The notes beneath the pieces are model-generated. The model was given only the letters and a program-made list of their open reading frames with translations, made no database searches and had not been told where the DNA came from. A stretch of DNA of 64,000 nt from Arthrobacter sp. MMS18-M83 (GTDB lineage: Bacteria > Actinomycetota > Actinomycetes > Actinomycetales > Micrococcaceae): positions 3,968,001 through 4,032,000 of the forward strand of contig NZ_CP113343.1 in assembly GCF_026683955.1 (NCBI RefSeq), read 5' to 3'. Shown piece by piece: positions 54,699 through 62,300 of the stretch. Within the stretch, counting starts at the first letter, position 1; each line of letters begins with the position of its first letter. Both the position numbers and the translations under genes were made by a program.

Positions 54699-55460
54699 CT
54701 AGCTGAGTCTTTCTGCCGCGTAGATCTTGATGCCTTCCAGCAGGTAGGGCGCCAGGCCGACCCGGACCTTGTCGTAATTAGCGGTGAACCGGGGGTCCTC
54801 CACATACGTCCGGCCCAGGCCCACGTAGGATTCGGCGTTCGGTGTCCAACTGGCGCAGATCCACTTGTAGTGGCGGTCAACGGCGGCCTGGACCTCTGGG
54901 TGGTCCGCCGGAAGGGCGGTGTCGAAGCAGCGGGCGAGTTCCTGGTTCAGGGCCGCGTACTCCTCCATGAACGCCTGCTTCCGGGCTGGTGTCATCGCCG
55001 AGTGGCGTGCTTTGCTCTCGTCGACGGCCCGGTCGCCCCAGCGCTCGCGCGCCTCGGCTTCGTAGGGGTTGTTGTCGAAGTCCTTGAAGATATTCTCCGC
55101 GGTCATTGTTTCTCCTTGACGTAGTGCTGCGATAGTTGCGTCGACCGTCCGGGACATCCGGTCCAGGCGGTCCCGCTCAGCCAGCAGCCAGTTTCTGTGT
55201 ACGGCAAGCGCCTCCGCAGGATCGGCCTGGCCATCCAGAACTTCGCCGATGGTCTCGAGCCCAAGGCCAAGTTCACGAAGCAGGAGAATGCGCTGCAGGC
55301 GCAGCAGTTCGGGCTGCCCGTAGTACCTGTAGCCGTTGTGTCCGGTATAGGCAGGCTCCAATAGTCCGAGCTGGTCGTAGTGCCGCAAGGTCCGCGAGGA
55401 AACTTTGCTGGCTTTGGCCACTTCGGAAATGGTCCACGTATCGGCTTTGTCCTGCTTCAT
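54699..55460 (-). CDS. MerR family regulator with TipAS domain
   Basis: A 253-residue TipA-like activator. The N-terminal MerR HTH (TISEVAKASKVSSRTLRHYD, GYRYYGQPEL) is followed by a linking helix and a TipAS antibiotic-recognition-like domain (about residues 120-250: PYEAEARERWGD, AVDRHYKWI). The TipAS Cys that binds thiopeptides is not evident at an obvious position. Its own promoter has the MerR architecture. Confidence 0.9.
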   Translation of the reverse strand: MKQDKADTWTISEVAKASKVSSRTLRHYDQLGLLEPAYTGHNGYRYYGQPELLRLQRILLLRELGLGLETIGEVLDGQADPAEALAVHRNWLLAERDRLDRMSRTVDATIAALRQGETMTAENIFKDFDNNPYEAEARERWGDRAVDESKARHSAMTPARKQAFMEEYAALNQELARCFDTALPADHPEVQAAVDRHYKWICASWTPNAESYVGLGRTYVEDPRFTANYDKVRVGLAPYLLEGIKIYAAERLS

Positions 55461-55466
55461 ATATCC

Positions 55467-55497
55467 AGCGTAGAAGTTGACGCTACGTCAAGGTCAA
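55467..55497 (-). promoter_or_regulatory. MerR-type promoter with 19-bp spacer and operator
   Basis: On the minus strand, TTGACC (55497-55492), 19 bp, TACGCT (55472-55467). The spacer starts with the palindrome TTGACG-TAG-CGTCAA (55477-55491). The -10 ends 6 nt before the merR ATG, so the transcript is leaderless. Confidence 0.7.
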
Positions 55498-55514
55498 GCG
55501 TTGTTGCGATGAAC

Positions 55515-56381
55515 TTACGTGAGAGGTGCTGCCGCAACGGTGGGGAGCGTCGGTTTCTTCGAGCCGCCCACGGGTTCCACGGTGATGCCGATGGCAGCAG
55601 CGCTGGAAATGCCCGCGACCACAGCCGGATGGCTCAGGGCTTCGGCGTCCATGAGTCCCTGGGATACGGGGTCGGAGCCGTCCTTGGGAATGAGCCACAT
55701 CTGATAGACCTTGCCGGCGGGGGGAGCAGGAACTCCGTTCATGCGGACCACCACAGCGTTCTTCGTGCTGGAAATGGACACGGTGGCAGTGCCGCCGCCG
55801 TTGACGTTGACGGTAGCTTGCCGGACATCGCCGGCCTGCAGGACCTGGTTCACGGGATCGTTCTGCCCGGCTACGTAGACACCCACGCCCACCCCGCCAA
55901 GCGCAATCACTGCAGCAGCCGCGGCGGCTGCCACCCAACCGCGGACGCCGCCGAAGCGTCGCCGATCCCGTCGGCCCCGGGCCGCCGCGAGGTCCACGAC
56001 GTCGGGAGAAACCTGCGTTGTGGGGCGAGCCGAGGCTTCGGCAGCCGGCGACGGTGCGGATGCGAGGCGTGGTTGTTGGGGGAGTTGCAGCAGAATGTCC
56101 TGCAACAGGCCGGGGCGGGGCTCGGCCTCGTCCGTGAAAGAGGTGGCGAGCGTTTCCCGCGTTTGCCTGACCCGGTCAAGGAATGCCGAGCGTTCGGGCG
56201 CAGTGGCAATGTAGTTGTCGATTTCCGTGCGCTCGGCATCGCTCAGCGCGTCAAGGGCATAGATCTCGGCGAGTTCCAAGGCCCGTCCCTTGGCAAGATC
56301 TGTGGCTATGTCGGTGGCGAACATCTTGCGAAGGTAACTGTCTTTCCCGAAGTTCTGATTGTTATCGTCGTGGTCGGTCAT
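55515..56381 (-). CDS. rskA: anti-sigma factor, RskA-like
   Basis: A 288-residue membrane-anchored anti-sigma factor. The N-terminal zinc-free anti-sigma domain (residues ~25-110: AEIYALDALSDAERTEIDNY), a membrane segment (WVAAAAAAAVIALGGVGVGV, about 150-170) and the extracytoplasmic RskA domain (VYQMWLIPKDGSDPVSQG, EPVGGSKKPTLP). It starts 1 bp after the sigma factor stop. It holds SigK inactive until proteolysis at the membrane. Confidence 0.93.
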   Translation of the reverse strand: MTDHDDNNQNFGKDSYLRKMFATDIATDLAKGRALELAEIYALDALSDAERTEIDNYIATAPERSAFLDRVRQTRETLATSFTDEAEPRPGLLQDILLQLPQQPRLASAPSPAAEASARPTTQVSPDVVDLAAARGRRDRRRFGGVRGWVAAAAAAAVIALGGVGVGVYVAGQNDPVNQVLQAGDVRQATVNVNGGGTATVSISSTKNAVVVRMNGVPAPPAGKVYQMWLIPKDGSDPVSQGLMDAEALSHPAVVAGISSAAAIGITVEPVGGSKKPTLPTVAAAPLT

Positions 56382-56382
56382 G

Positions 56383-56979
56383 TCAGCTCACCCCCAGGCA
56401 AGTCTTGAGTCGGAGAAGTCCATCGCGGATGCGGGACTTGATCGTAGGAATCGCGGCACCGAGTTGTTCCGCGACTTCCCGGTATGTGAGCCCGCCATAG
56501 TAAGCAAGCTTCACGGATTCCAATTGCGTTTCCGTAAGGGTGCCAAGGCAACGGGCGACAGCCTCGGCCTCGAGCCGGCTGCTGGCTTCCTCTTCCACGG
56601 AATCGTGGTCAAGGATTTGGCTCGCGGCACCATACTTCGCTTCGCGGTCCGTGGAGGACTGGGCCGAGCGGACGCGGTCGATCGCGCGCCGGTGGGTGAT
56701 GGTCATGAGCCATGCGAGGGGACTGCCCGCCTCGGGATTGAATTTGGCCGCGTTCTGCCAGACCTGAATGAAAACTTCCTGGGTGGTATCTTCGCTCAAG
56801 CCGGCATCCACCAAGACGCGCTTGGCCATGCCGAAGACCCGCCGCGCGGTGAGCCGGTAGAACTCGCTGAAGGCTGCCTGGTCGCCGTCGGCCATCAAAC
56901 CCAGCAATTCCGCAAGCTGCGCATTGGAGCCGGCTATCAGGCCGGGGGCCTCGGGGCCTCGCACATTCGGTGTATCCAT
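56383..56979 (-). CDS. sigK: ECF sigma factor SigK
   Basis: A 198-residue ECF sigma factor. Region 2 reads FSEFYRLTARRVFGMAKRVL, EDTTQEVFIQVWQNAAKFN and WLMTITHRRAIDRVRSAQ; region 4 reads LTETQLESVKLAYYGGLTYREVAEQLG as LESVKLAYYGGLTYREVA and PTIKSRIRDGLLRL. The start is ATG 56979 (MDTPNVRGPE), supported by a TATGCT -10 ending 8 nt upstream; an ATG at 57084 would add an Arg/Ala-rich leader. It is coupled to rskA. Confidence 0.93.
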   Translation of the reverse strand: MDTPNVRGPEAPGLIAGSNAQLAELLGLMADGDQAAFSEFYRLTARRVFGMAKRVLVDAGLSEDTTQEVFIQVWQNAAKFNPEAGSPLAWLMTITHRRAIDRVRSAQSSTDREAKYGAASQILDHDSVEEEASSRLEAEAVARCLGTLTETQLESVKLAYYGGLTYREVAEQLGAAIPTIKSRIRDGLLRLKTCLGVS

Positions 56980-56987
56980 CACCGTCC

Positions 56988-56993
56988 AGCATA
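56988..56993 (-). promoter_or_regulatory. candidate -10 box of sigK
   Basis: TATGCT on the minus strand ends 8 nt before the sigK ATG, suggesting a leaderless transcript. Confidence 0.35.
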
Positions 56994-57198
56994 GGTTGCC
57001 GGCGGCACGGGCAGCGCCAGGAGCAGTCCGAGTCCTGAGAGTAGTCACGTGCGCCCCTTCCATGGCCCGCCGTTTTCCCGGCACTTGGTGCCTCCGCAGG
57101 ATGTTTGTGCCTGCATAGGGTATTCGATGCCGTGGGAGCTTTGGATGGGTGATCCGCGTCGGTGCCCTTGCGGATATCCTGACGGCTAGGCCAGCCCG

Positions 57199-57666
57199 CT
57201 AGAGCTTCGCCCCGGCGAAGCCGTGTTGACGCCAGGCCTCGTACACGGCGATCGAGGCGGCATTGGCCAGGTTCAGGGAGCGGAGCGATGGCAGCATCGG
57301 GAGCCGAACGCGGGCCGTGACGTGCGGGTCCTGTTTCAGCCACTCCGGAAGCCCGACGGATTCCGGGCCGAATAGCAGCACGTCGCCCTCCTGGTACGAA
57401 ATGTCCGCATAGGAGGCTTCGCCGTCTGACGTGAAGGCGAAAACGCGATCGGGTTGCAAGGCCGCCCACGCCGCCTCAATGTCCTTATGCACGGTGACCA
57501 CCGCGAGGTCGTGATAGTCGAGCCCCGCCCGGCGCAACTTCGCGTCGGAGAAGTCGAAGCCCAGCGGCTCCACCAAGTGGAGCTCCGCGCCGGTGATGGC
57601 GGCGAGCCGGATAGCGTTGCCCGTGTTGCCCGGGATTTCAGGAGTATGGAAGAGGATGCGGAACAC
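57199..57666 (-). CDS. trmL: tRNA (cytidine(34)-2'-O)-methyltransferase
   Basis: A 155-residue SPOUT methyltransferase. The trefoil-knot motifs are HTPEIPGNTGNAIRLAA, LLFGPESVGLPEWL and LPMLPSLRSLNLANAASIAVYE. It modifies the wobble C/U of tRNA-Leu in the TrmL family. The start is a GTG at 57666. It probably stands alone. Confidence 0.93.
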   Translation of the reverse strand: MFRILFHTPEIPGNTGNAIRLAAITGAELHLVEPLGFDFSDAKLRRAGLDYHDLAVVTVHKDIEAAWAALQPDRVFAFTSDGEASYADISYQEGDVLLFGPESVGLPEWLKQDPHVTARVRLPMLPSLRSLNLANAASIAVYEAWRQHGFAGAKL

Positions 57667-57705
57667 GTACCAATCCTAGCCAGCGGAAGTGCCCGCTTGG
57701 GCAGC

Positions 57706-58662
57706 TCAGTGCATGCCGCGCAGCAGCCGGGCGAGCACCGGGACAACCACGGTGTTGGGCACGGGGCCGGAACCCAGGAATTGTTTGAGGCCGCGGGCCA
57801 GCCCGGAAGCGTTGACGATCTGGACCGAACCGAAATCTCCGTCTGTTCGCCGGTAGTGGTCGATGACCGGCTCGTGCGGGTTGCCGTCCGGGCTGTGGAC
57901 TACCACCCAGCCCGTCACGTTCAGTTCCGGGAAGATCTCCTGCATGTGGCGCACGATCAGCTCGAGTCGCGGCGGCGGCACCGAACGGCCGCCGTGCTTG
58001 AGCGCCACCCCGTCCCAGGCATAGGCGCCCTTGGGCAGGAGCATGGAGCCGATCAACGCCAGGCGGTATCCGGCAAGCAAGGCGTGATCGATGTGGCTGT
58101 CGTCCGAGGGGGAGCGGAGACCGTTGATGAGGCGGGCCGAGGGGATGGCAGGCAGGATCTGGCGGCTGATGAGCTGGACCGTCCGCATTTCGCGCTGAAT
58201 GCGGGCTTCGGCGCCGAAGATTCCACGCTTCCGGGGAATCCCGTGGATCTGCAGGGCGGCCTCGCCCTTGGAGATGAGGGGAACCTCGTGTGGATCATCG
58301 AAGGGCGGGACATAGACGGGGGCGTCGCCGGCGGTGTTGCGTGGGGCATTCGGCCTGTGGACTCCGGTGGTGCGGGTTTCCCTTCCGGGAGCGCCGGCCC
58401 CGCCGTAGTTCGGTCTTTGCGCCGGGTAGGGGGTTGCCCTGCCGGAAGCGCCACTCGCGTAGCGGCGGTCGTATTCCGCGCGTCGTTTGGGATCAATCAG
58501 GGTCTCGTACGCGAGCGTGACCTGCCGAAAGACTTCAGGATCCCCGCCATGGTCCGGGTGGGCGTTCCTCGCAGCCTTTCGGTAGGCCACTTTGATCTCC
58601 TTGTCCGTCGCAGTGACGGGGACCCGGAGGACCTGATAGTGGGAACTGCTGCCCTCAGCCAA
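57706..58662 (-). CDS. J-domain protein
   Basis: A 318-residue protein with an N-terminal J domain (HYQVLRVPVTATDKEIKVAY, the HPD motif in NAHPDHGGDPEVF) but no Gly/Phe or zinc-finger DnaJ regions. After a Pro/Arg-rich linker (about residues 75-130) comes a C-terminal domain with INGLRSPSDDSHIDHALLAG, cited in part, and WVVVHSPDGNPHEPVID. That domain suggests a nuclease-like or nucleic-acid-related role, without a motif I can name. The TTG start follows AGAAAGG. Confidence 0.8.
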   Translation of the reverse strand: MAEGSSSHYQVLRVPVTATDKEIKVAYRKAARNAHPDHGGDPEVFRQVTLAYETLIDPKRRAEYDRRYASGASGRATPYPAQRPNYGGAGAPGRETRTTGVHRPNAPRNTAGDAPVYVPPFDDPHEVPLISKGEAALQIHGIPRKRGIFGAEARIQREMRTVQLISRQILPAIPSARLINGLRSPSDDSHIDHALLAGYRLALIGSMLLPKGAYAWDGVALKHGGRSVPPPRLELIVRHMQEIFPELNVTGWVVVHSPDGNPHEPVIDHYRRTDGDFGSVQIVNASGLARGLKQFLGSGPVPNTVVVPVLARLLRGMH

Positions 58663-58801
58663 CCACGGGCCTTTCTCTGGAAATTCTGAAGTTTCCCGCC
58701 GTCCCGGTGCGGAGTGGCGATCTTGGCAAGTCTAGCCAGCCATCCATGAGAACGACGGCGGCCCGGGCTTTAGTTCCCGGGATCCCGCCTGTGGCGGTGG
58801 C

Positions 58802-59779
58802 ATGATTCATGCTGTGAACTCCCCGGCCGGCGCCAATAGTCCCCTTGACCCACCAGGCACAGGCCCTGAGCGGAAGCGTGACGCTGCCCGCCGAAGGATC
58901 GTCCTGGCGGTCAATCCCGCTGCAGCATTTGGCCGGCACTCCCTTGCCGGGGACGAAGCCGAGCGCTGCCTCCGCGCCGCCGGCCTCGACGTCGTCGTAC
59001 TTCGGCGCAACAGCATGGAGGCTCTGCAGGGAGCAGTGGGCGACGCCCTTCACGCGGGCACTGATGCCTTGGTGGTGGTGGGCGGCGACGGCATGGTCCA
59101 TTTGGGGGTCAACTCACTCGCTGGGACCGGGCTGCCGCTCGGGATCGTTCCCGTGGGCACCGGAAACGACGTTGCCCGGATGCTTGGGCTGCCTTTGCAG
59201 GATGTTGCGGGATCGTGCGCCCGCGTGATCTCGGCGCTCGCCGGGGGTGGCCGGGTACTCGATGCAGGCCGCATCACCGCCGGCGGACGGACCACGTGGT
59301 TTGCCGGGGCTGTGTCCGCTGGCTTCGACGCCGCCGTCAACGAACGGGCCAACTCCTGGCGGTGGCCGCGTGGCGCTTTTCGCTACACTCTGGCGATGCT
59401 CCGGGAGTTGGGTTCGTTCCGGGCCATCAATTACACCGTGACGGCCGACGGCGTGACATCGCGGGAGGGTGCCATGCTGATTTCGGTGGCCAACGGCCAG
59501 TCGATCGGCGGTGGGATGCGCATCGTCCCGGATGCCGCGCCCGACGACGGGTTGCTGGACCTGTTTATCGTCAAGCCTCTGTCCCGGCCGGCCTTCCTTG
59601 CGGTCTTCCCGAAGGTCTTCTCCGGCCGCCATACCTCGCATCCGGCCGTGGAAATCCGCCGAGTCCGCTCAGTGCGCCTTGCGGCCGAAAACGTGGTGGC
59701 CTACGCCGACGGTGAGCGGATCGGCCTCCTTCCCTTGGACATCGACGTGGTTCCGGGCGCACTGCGGGTGTTGGCCTGA
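58802..59779 (+). CDS. diacylglycerol/lipid kinase family protein
   Basis: A 325-residue DagK/YegS-type kinase. It has IVLAVNPAAAFGRHS, the catalytic GGDGM in LVVVGGDGMVHLGVN, GIVPVGTGNDVARMLGL, and a C-terminal beta-sandwich with PDAAPDDGLLDLFIV. It phosphorylates diacylglycerol or another lipid alcohol at the membrane. The start is ATG 58802 or GTG 58814. Confidence 0.9.
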   Translation: MIHAVNSPAGANSPLDPPGTGPERKRDAARRRIVLAVNPAAAFGRHSLAGDEAERCLRAAGLDVVVLRRNSMEALQGAVGDALHAGTDALVVVGGDGMVHLGVNSLAGTGLPLGIVPVGTGNDVARMLGLPLQDVAGSCARVISALAGGGRVLDAGRITAGGRTTWFAGAVSAGFDAAVNERANSWRWPRGAFRYTLAMLRELGSFRAINYTVTADGVTSREGAMLISVANGQSIGGGMRIVPDAAPDDGLLDLFIVKPLSRPAFLAVFPKVFSGRHTSHPAVEIRRVRSVRLAAENVVAYADGERIGLLPLDIDVVPGALRVLA

Positions 59780-59788
59780 GCAGGCCGT

Positions 59789-60208
59789 TCAGCGACGCGA
59801 GGCTACGGCCAGGCGGTTGAGCGCGAGTGCGGCCACCAGCAGCCCGAAGTCGCGGAGTGCGACGTCGAAGAAGTTTCCGAGCACCAGCAGGTTCACGATG
59901 ATTCCCAGAAGCCATACGGCTACCAGGAGCGAGCCAAAGCGCGGGCGGACCGCCACCGCAATACCGGCCACGATCTCTACGACGCCCACGATGTACATGA
60001 ACGTTTGGGCAGGGATCGGCACCACGGTGGTGGCCACTGGGGCCAGGTAGGTCGTCCAGTGGGTGAGCAGGTTGGTGAACTTGTCCAGGCCGAAAATGAT
60101 CGGCGCCACGGTGAACACGGTCCTAAGGAGCAGGAATGCCTGCCGCTGGGGATCCATGGACATGAGTGATCCGGTCTTCACTTGAGCCGAGGATGGTGCA
60201 GTTTTCAT
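59789..60208 (-). CDS. DoxX-like membrane protein
   Basis: A 139-residue protein with four membrane segments (LLLRTVFTVAPIIFGLDKF, FMYIVGVVEIVAGIAVAV, LLVAVWLLGIIVNLLVL, FGLLVAALALNRL), of the DoxX/DUF417-like kind. DoxX proteins can form membrane redox complexes with a superoxide dismutase and a sulfurtransferase in mycobacteria (family knowledge). It is divergent from the Cys-rich regulator. The ATG at 60208 follows AGAAAGAAGG. Its promoter is covered by the shared operator. Confidence 0.82.
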   Translation of the reverse strand: MKTAPSSAQVKTGSLMSMDPQRQAFLLLRTVFTVAPIIFGLDKFTNLLTHWTTYLAPVATTVVPIPAQTFMYIVGVVEIVAGIAVAVRPRFGSLLVAVWLLGIIVNLLVLGNFFDVALRDFGLLVAALALNRLAVASRR

Positions 60209-60219
60209 GATGCCTTCTT

Positions 60220-60266
60220 TCTAAAAGTGGATAGCTTGATTTTAGAAATTTAGAGGGATTAAGCAA
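60220..60266 (-). promoter_or_regulatory. doxX promoter overlapped by the TCTAAAA-N14-TTTAGAA operator
   Basis: On the minus strand, TTGCTT (60266-60261), 16 bp, TAAAAT (60244-60239). The inverted repeat TCTAAAA (60220-60226) / TTTAGAA (60241-60247) covers the -10 and the transcription start, as expected for a repressor. The same repeat lies at 63580. Confidence 0.7.
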
Positions 60267-60291
60267 TGAGTGTTGTTTTTAGAGTTAAGCT
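60249..60291 (+). promoter_or_regulatory. regulator promoter region with TTTAGAG half-sites
   Basis: TAAGCT (60286-60291) ends 6 nt before the regulator ATG at 60298 (leaderless). TTTAGAG occurs at 60249-60255 and 60278-60284, resembling one arm of the shared operator, and suggests autoregulation. Confidence 0.45.
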
Positions 60292-60297
60292 GGATCC

Positions 60298-60963
60298 ATG
60301 ACCGGACTTCCCTGGCTGCGTCGGCTCTCGGCTCTCGCATCGCTCGACGACGGCAACCGCCGCCGCTTGTTTGAACACGTCTGCGGTGCTACCCGCGCGG
60401 TGAGCCGCGACGACGCTGCGATGGCTCTCGGACTTCCCCGGAGCACCGCCTCCTTCCACCTGGACCGGCTGGTCCGGGACGGGCTCCTGAGCGTTGAATT
60501 CCGCAAACTGGGTGGCAAGGTTGGGCCTGGTTCCGGGCGCCCTGCGAAGCTCTACGCCCCGGTCATCGACGAGATCGGCGCCTCGGTTCCGGAGCGCCAC
60601 TATGACCTCGCCGGGGAAGTGATGGCCTCGGCCATCCAGGACCTGATGGCCGAGGGAGGGTCCCCCCGCGAAGTACTCCTCGAAACTGCTTATTCGCGGG
60701 GCCGCGAGGCAGGAAGCGCCGAGCCGCAATTCCTGGACGTTCTCATGAGCCACGGCTATCGCCCGGAAGCTGACGACGACGGCGGTTACTCCTTGGCCAA
60801 TTGCCCGTTCCATCGCCTGGCCCAAGGTCACACAAACGTCGTCTGTGCCATGAACGGCGCCTTCCTCACCGGGGCGGCCGCCGCCTGCGGAATCGCGGAA
60901 GACCGGATCGCCGAAGACAGCCGCGAAGGCCATTGCTGCGCCAGGATCCGCCCGGCGGTTTGA
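60298..60963 (+). CDS. SufR-like HTH regulator with C-terminal cysteine cluster
   Basis: A 221-residue regulator. The N-terminal winged helix (RRRLFEHVCGATRAVSRDDA, LGLPRSTASFHLDRLVRDGL) is ArsR/SufR-like. The C-terminal effector domain has cysteines spaced C-x13-C-x13-C-x15-CC (NCPFHRLA, VVCAMNG, AACGIAED, GHCCARI), similar to the Fe-S-binding arrangement of SufR. It probably senses an Fe-S cluster, NO or redox state. It is divergent from doxX; the next gene is a cysteine desulfurase. Confidence 0.85.
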   Translation: MTGLPWLRRLSALASLDDGNRRRLFEHVCGATRAVSRDDAAMALGLPRSTASFHLDRLVRDGLLSVEFRKLGGKVGPGSGRPAKLYAPVIDEIGASVPERHYDLAGEVMASAIQDLMAEGGSPREVLLETAYSRGREAGSAEPQFLDVLMSHGYRPEADDDGGYSLANCPFHRLAQGHTNVVCAMNGAFLTGAAAACGIAEDRIAEDSREGHCCARIRPAV

Positions 60964-61019
60964 GGGGGCATATTGAACAGCCGCCTTCCCGTGGCAAAGC
61001 CTGAATCCCGCTCCGTCGA

Positions 61020-61025
61020 TAGACT
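61020..61025 (+). promoter_or_regulatory. candidate -10 box of the cysteine desulfurase gene, leaderless
   Basis: TAGACT ends 6 nt before GTG 61032. It lies in the 68-bp gap after the regulator gene, so the desulfurase may have its own promoter. Confidence 0.4.
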
Positions 61026-61031
61026 TGGGTA

Positions 61032-62300
61032 GTGCCTGTTTATCTGGACCATGCCGCCACCACGCCCATCGCAGCCGTCGCCCTCAGTGCGATGACGCGC
61101 GAGCTAGCGCGGACTGGAAACCCCTCGTCGCTGCACTCTTCGGGGCGCCGTGCCCGGCGCGCGGTGGAAGAAGCGCGCGAGGCCATTGCCGCCGCTGCCG
61201 GGGCGCATCCTTCCGAACTCATCTTCACCTCCGGAGGCACCGAGGCCGACAACCTCGCAGTCAAGGGCCTGTACTGGGCCCGCCACGACGAAGACGGCCG
61301 CCGCAAGCGGATCCTTTGCTCCGCCGTCGAGCACCATGCCGTGCAGGACACCGTCGAGTGGCTTGAACGGCACGAAGGAGCCGAAGCAGTCTGGCTCCCT
61401 GTCGATTCCCAAGGCATGGTGCGGCTCGACGCCGTCCGGACAGAGATCGAACGCGATCCGGGATCGGTGGCCTTGGTAACCGTCATGTGGGCAAACAATG
61501 AGGTCGGGAGTATCCAGCCCGTCAAGGAGATCGTGGAACTCGCTGCAAGTCACAGCATTCCCGTGCACTCGGACGCGGTCCAGGCTTTCGGCTCGATTCC
61601 CCTTAATTTCCGCGAATCGGGGCTCGCCGCGATGTCGGTGTCAAGCCACAAAATCGGCGGCCCAGTGGGCGTGGGTGCCCTCTTCCTGGGGCGGTCCACC
61701 AAGGTCACGCCCGTCCAGCACGGGGGAGGGCAGGAACGTGACGTCCGCTCGGGAACACTGGATACGGCGTCGATCGCGGCGTTCGCGGCGGCGGCGGAGT
61801 CGGCTGCCCGGAACCTGCCTGCGGAGCGCGAGCGAATCAGTGCCTTGCGGGATCGGATCATTGGCGGAGTCCAGGCGGCCATTCCCGAGGCAGTGTTGCG
61901 CGGAGCGCCTGGAGACGCCCGGCTTCCGGGCAACGCGCACTTCACCTTCCCGGGCTGTGAGGGCGATTCCTTGCTGTTCCTGCTGGACCTCGCGGGTATT
62001 GAGTCATCCACGGGATCCGCCTGTACCGCAGGCGTCCCCAGGCCCTCGCACGTCTTGCTAGCCATGGGGCTGGATGAGGACACCGCGCGGGGCGCACAGC
62101 GATTCAGCCTAGGGCATTCCTCGAACGATGCCGACGTCGACTCGTTGCTCAACGCGCTGCCCGGCGCGTACGCCCGGGCGAAGCTCGCCGGAATGGCCGG
62201 ACATGAGTCCAGTATCCAGACCGCGGCGACGGTGGCCCGCAGCTACGGCGGCGACTCTGCCAGGCGCCCCGCAGGAGGTCAGGCCTCCGGCAACAACTGA
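61032..62300 (+). CDS. cysteine desulfurase (IscS/NifS family)
   Basis: A 422-residue PLP enzyme that supplies persulfide sulfur. It has YLDHAATTPIAAVALSAM, FTSGGTEADNLAVKGL, the PLP Lys in SVSSHKIGGPVGVGAL, and the catalytic Cys in SSTGSACTAGVPRPSHVL. The GTG at 61032 gives the normal family N terminus. It is followed across a convergent gene by mnmA, which uses its sulfur for tRNA 2-thiouridine; in mycobacteria the two are adjacent. Its 3' end overlaps the reductase gene by 22 bp tail-to-tail. Confidence 0.94.
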   Translation: MPVYLDHAATTPIAAVALSAMTRELARTGNPSSLHSSGRRARRAVEEAREAIAAAAGAHPSELIFTSGGTEADNLAVKGLYWARHDEDGRRKRILCSAVEHHAVQDTVEWLERHEGAEAVWLPVDSQGMVRLDAVRTEIERDPGSVALVTVMWANNEVGSIQPVKEIVELAASHSIPVHSDAVQAFGSIPLNFRESGLAAMSVSSHKIGGPVGVGALFLGRSTKVTPVQHGGGQERDVRSGTLDTASIAAFAAAAESAARNLPAERERISALRDRIIGGVQAAIPEAVLRGAPGDARLPGNAHFTFPGCEGDSLLFLLDLAGIESSTGSACTAGVPRPSHVLLAMGLDEDTARGAQRFSLGHSSNDADVDSLLNALPGAYARAKLAGMAGHESSIQTAATVARSYGGDSARRPAGGQASGNN

